Part shown: positions 4,683 through 5,423 of the stretch, piece after piece | Layout: each line of letters begins with the position of its first letter | Numbering within the stretch: position 1 is the stretch's first letter | Assembly: GCF_042668085.1 (NCBI RefSeq) | Contig: NZ_JBHVBO010000233.1 | Location: forward strand, 1-5,423 | Direction of reading: 5' to 3' | Origin: Isoptericola sp042668085 | Lineage (GTDB): Bacteria; Actinomycetota; Actinomycetes; Actinomycetales; Cellulomonadaceae | Length of the DNA stretch: 5,423 nt | The notes under the pieces: generated by a model | What the model saw: the letters and a program-made list of their open reading frames with translations, nothing else | Told to the model about the DNA's origin: nothing | Database searches by the model: none | Translations under genes and position numbers: made by a program

Positions 4683-5423
4683 TCAGAGGCCGAGGGCAGC
4701 CGGCAGCCTGGCGAGGCCGGGAAGCACGACGATGCCGTCGGCGCGCAGGGCGTCGGCGTCCACGTGGTGCTCGTCGTCGCGGCGCGCGCCGGGACGGTCC
4801 AGCCAGACGCCGACCAGGCCGGCGTCGCGGGCCGCGCACGCGTCGCTGGTGGGCTCGTCGCCCACGTACGCGGTGCGCGCGACGTCGGTGCCCAGGCGGC
4901 GCGCGCCCTCCACGAAGACGTCGGGGTGCGGCTTGCCGTAGCCGAGCGTGTCCACGCCCACGAGCACGGGGACGCCCTCGAGGCCGGCGGCGCGCAGCTT
5001 GCGCTCCTGCAGCTCGGTGTACGCGTTCGTCACGACGCCGATCCGGACGCCGGCGGCGCGCAGCGCGTCGAGGGCGGCCGCGGCGTCGTCGAACGCCGCC
5101 CAGGACCGCTCGAACGTGCTCCAGAACAGCGCGTCCCAGTCGGCGAACGTGGCTTCCGTGACGGGCTCGCCCCCGAAGGTGCGGTGCAGCAGGTCGGCGC
5201 GCAGCCGGCGCTGCGTGAGGGCGTCCGTCTCGCCGCGCGTGAAGCGCTTGTAGTAGCCGCCCGGGTCGGTGCGCCAGTGCGCCAGCAGCTCGGGGTAGCG
5301 GTCCGCCGGCACGTGCGGCAGGTACTCGACGGCGACCGCGGTCAGGGCCTTGGCGAACCCGCCCTTGGTGTCGACGAGCGTGTCGTCGACGTCGAGCAGG
5401 ACGCCGTCGACGCGCGCCGTCAC
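4683..5423 (-). CDS. HAD-superfamily hydrolase (phosphatase-like), reaches the window edge
   Basis: This is a 246-residue HAD subfamily I protein with all four motifs. Motif I is DVDDT (D11 nucleophile, D13 acid/base). Motif II is VVTNA (T132). Motif III is K164 in GYGKPHPDVF. Motif IV is GDEPTSD (D189, D194), which binds Mg2+. The helical cap lies at about 18-105 between motifs I and II, as in HAD-IA phosphoglycolate phosphatase or YjjG-like enzymes. It should hydrolyse a small phosphorylated metabolite in the cytoplasm; the substrate cannot be predicted. The first codon visible is GTG at the very last bases; five residues before the first beta strand is a usual start, so the gene may be complete, but the frame could continue beyond the window. 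It converges with the yeiH-like gene, leaving 16 bases between stops. No upstream region is visible. Confidence 0.88.
   Translation of the reverse strand: MTARVDGVLLDVDDTLVDTKGGFAKALTAVAVEYLPHVPADRYPELLAHWRTDPGGYYKRFTRGETDALTQRRLRADLLHRTFGGEPVTEATFADWDALFWSTFERSWAAFDDAAAALDALRAAGVRIGVVTNAYTELQERKLRAAGLEGVPVLVGVDTLGYGKPHPDVFVEGARRLGTDVARTAYVGDEPTSDACAARDAGLVGVWLDRPGARRDDEHHVDADALRADGIVVLPGLARLPAALGL

Noticed and set aside
4680..4690. GCCTCAGAGGC palindrome between yeiH and the HAD gene as a terminator
   Set aside because: The arms leave a loop of one base, or only four pairs with a three-base loop; too weak to call.
3466..4941. Plus-strand frame of 491 codons starting at ATG 3466
   Set aside because: It is an out-of-frame shadow of the YeiH gene and the antisense of the HAD gene, dominated by Arg, Ala and Gly.

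Overview
This window looks like ordinary core chromosome from a very GC-rich actinobacterium. GC is roughly 70% or more by eye, third codon positions are almost all G or C, there are GTG starts, and the tRNA genes do not encode CCA. The protein style suggests Micrococcales, perhaps a Cellulomonas-like genus, but that is an inference without any search. I see no insertion sequence, phage gene, CRISPR array or other mobile element.

Left part (1-1196): the 3' end of an unidentified plus-strand gene comes first. It is followed by a 55-residue single-span membrane protein (123-290), which is short and easily missed. Then comes a two-span membrane protein with a bacterial PH domain and a long proline-rich cytoplasmic tail (313-1134). 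The genes are tightly spaced and look like one transcription unit, closed by a strong 12-bp hairpin at 1169-1196.

Middle (1219-1672): a minus-strand tRNA cluster reads, in transcription order, tRNA-Gln(CUG), tRNA-Glu(CUC), tRNA-Glu(CUC). The two Glu genes are identical. A sigma70-like promoter with 17-bp spacing lies upstream of the Gln gene. The hairpin at 1169-1196 probably terminates this unit as well as the PH-domain unit.

Right part (1730-5423): a plus-strand class I SAM-dependent methyltransferase converges on a minus-strand LysR-type regulator. The two stop codons are six bases apart and both lie inside one 13-bp hairpin. The regulator is divergent from a YeiH/UPF0324 membrane protein (putative sulfate/sulfite exporter family), the same arrangement as yeiE-yeiH in E. 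coli. The short gap between them holds a perfect 19-bp dyad, CCATAG-N7-CTATGG, with the T-N11-A form of a LysR box; it overlaps the regulator's start codon. A minus-strand HAD-superfamily hydrolase converges on yeiH and runs to the right edge.

I found no clear new system. The most informative signals are the LysR operator with an apparently leaderless regulator gene, the terminator built over two stop codons, and the small membrane protein paired with the PH-domain protein.
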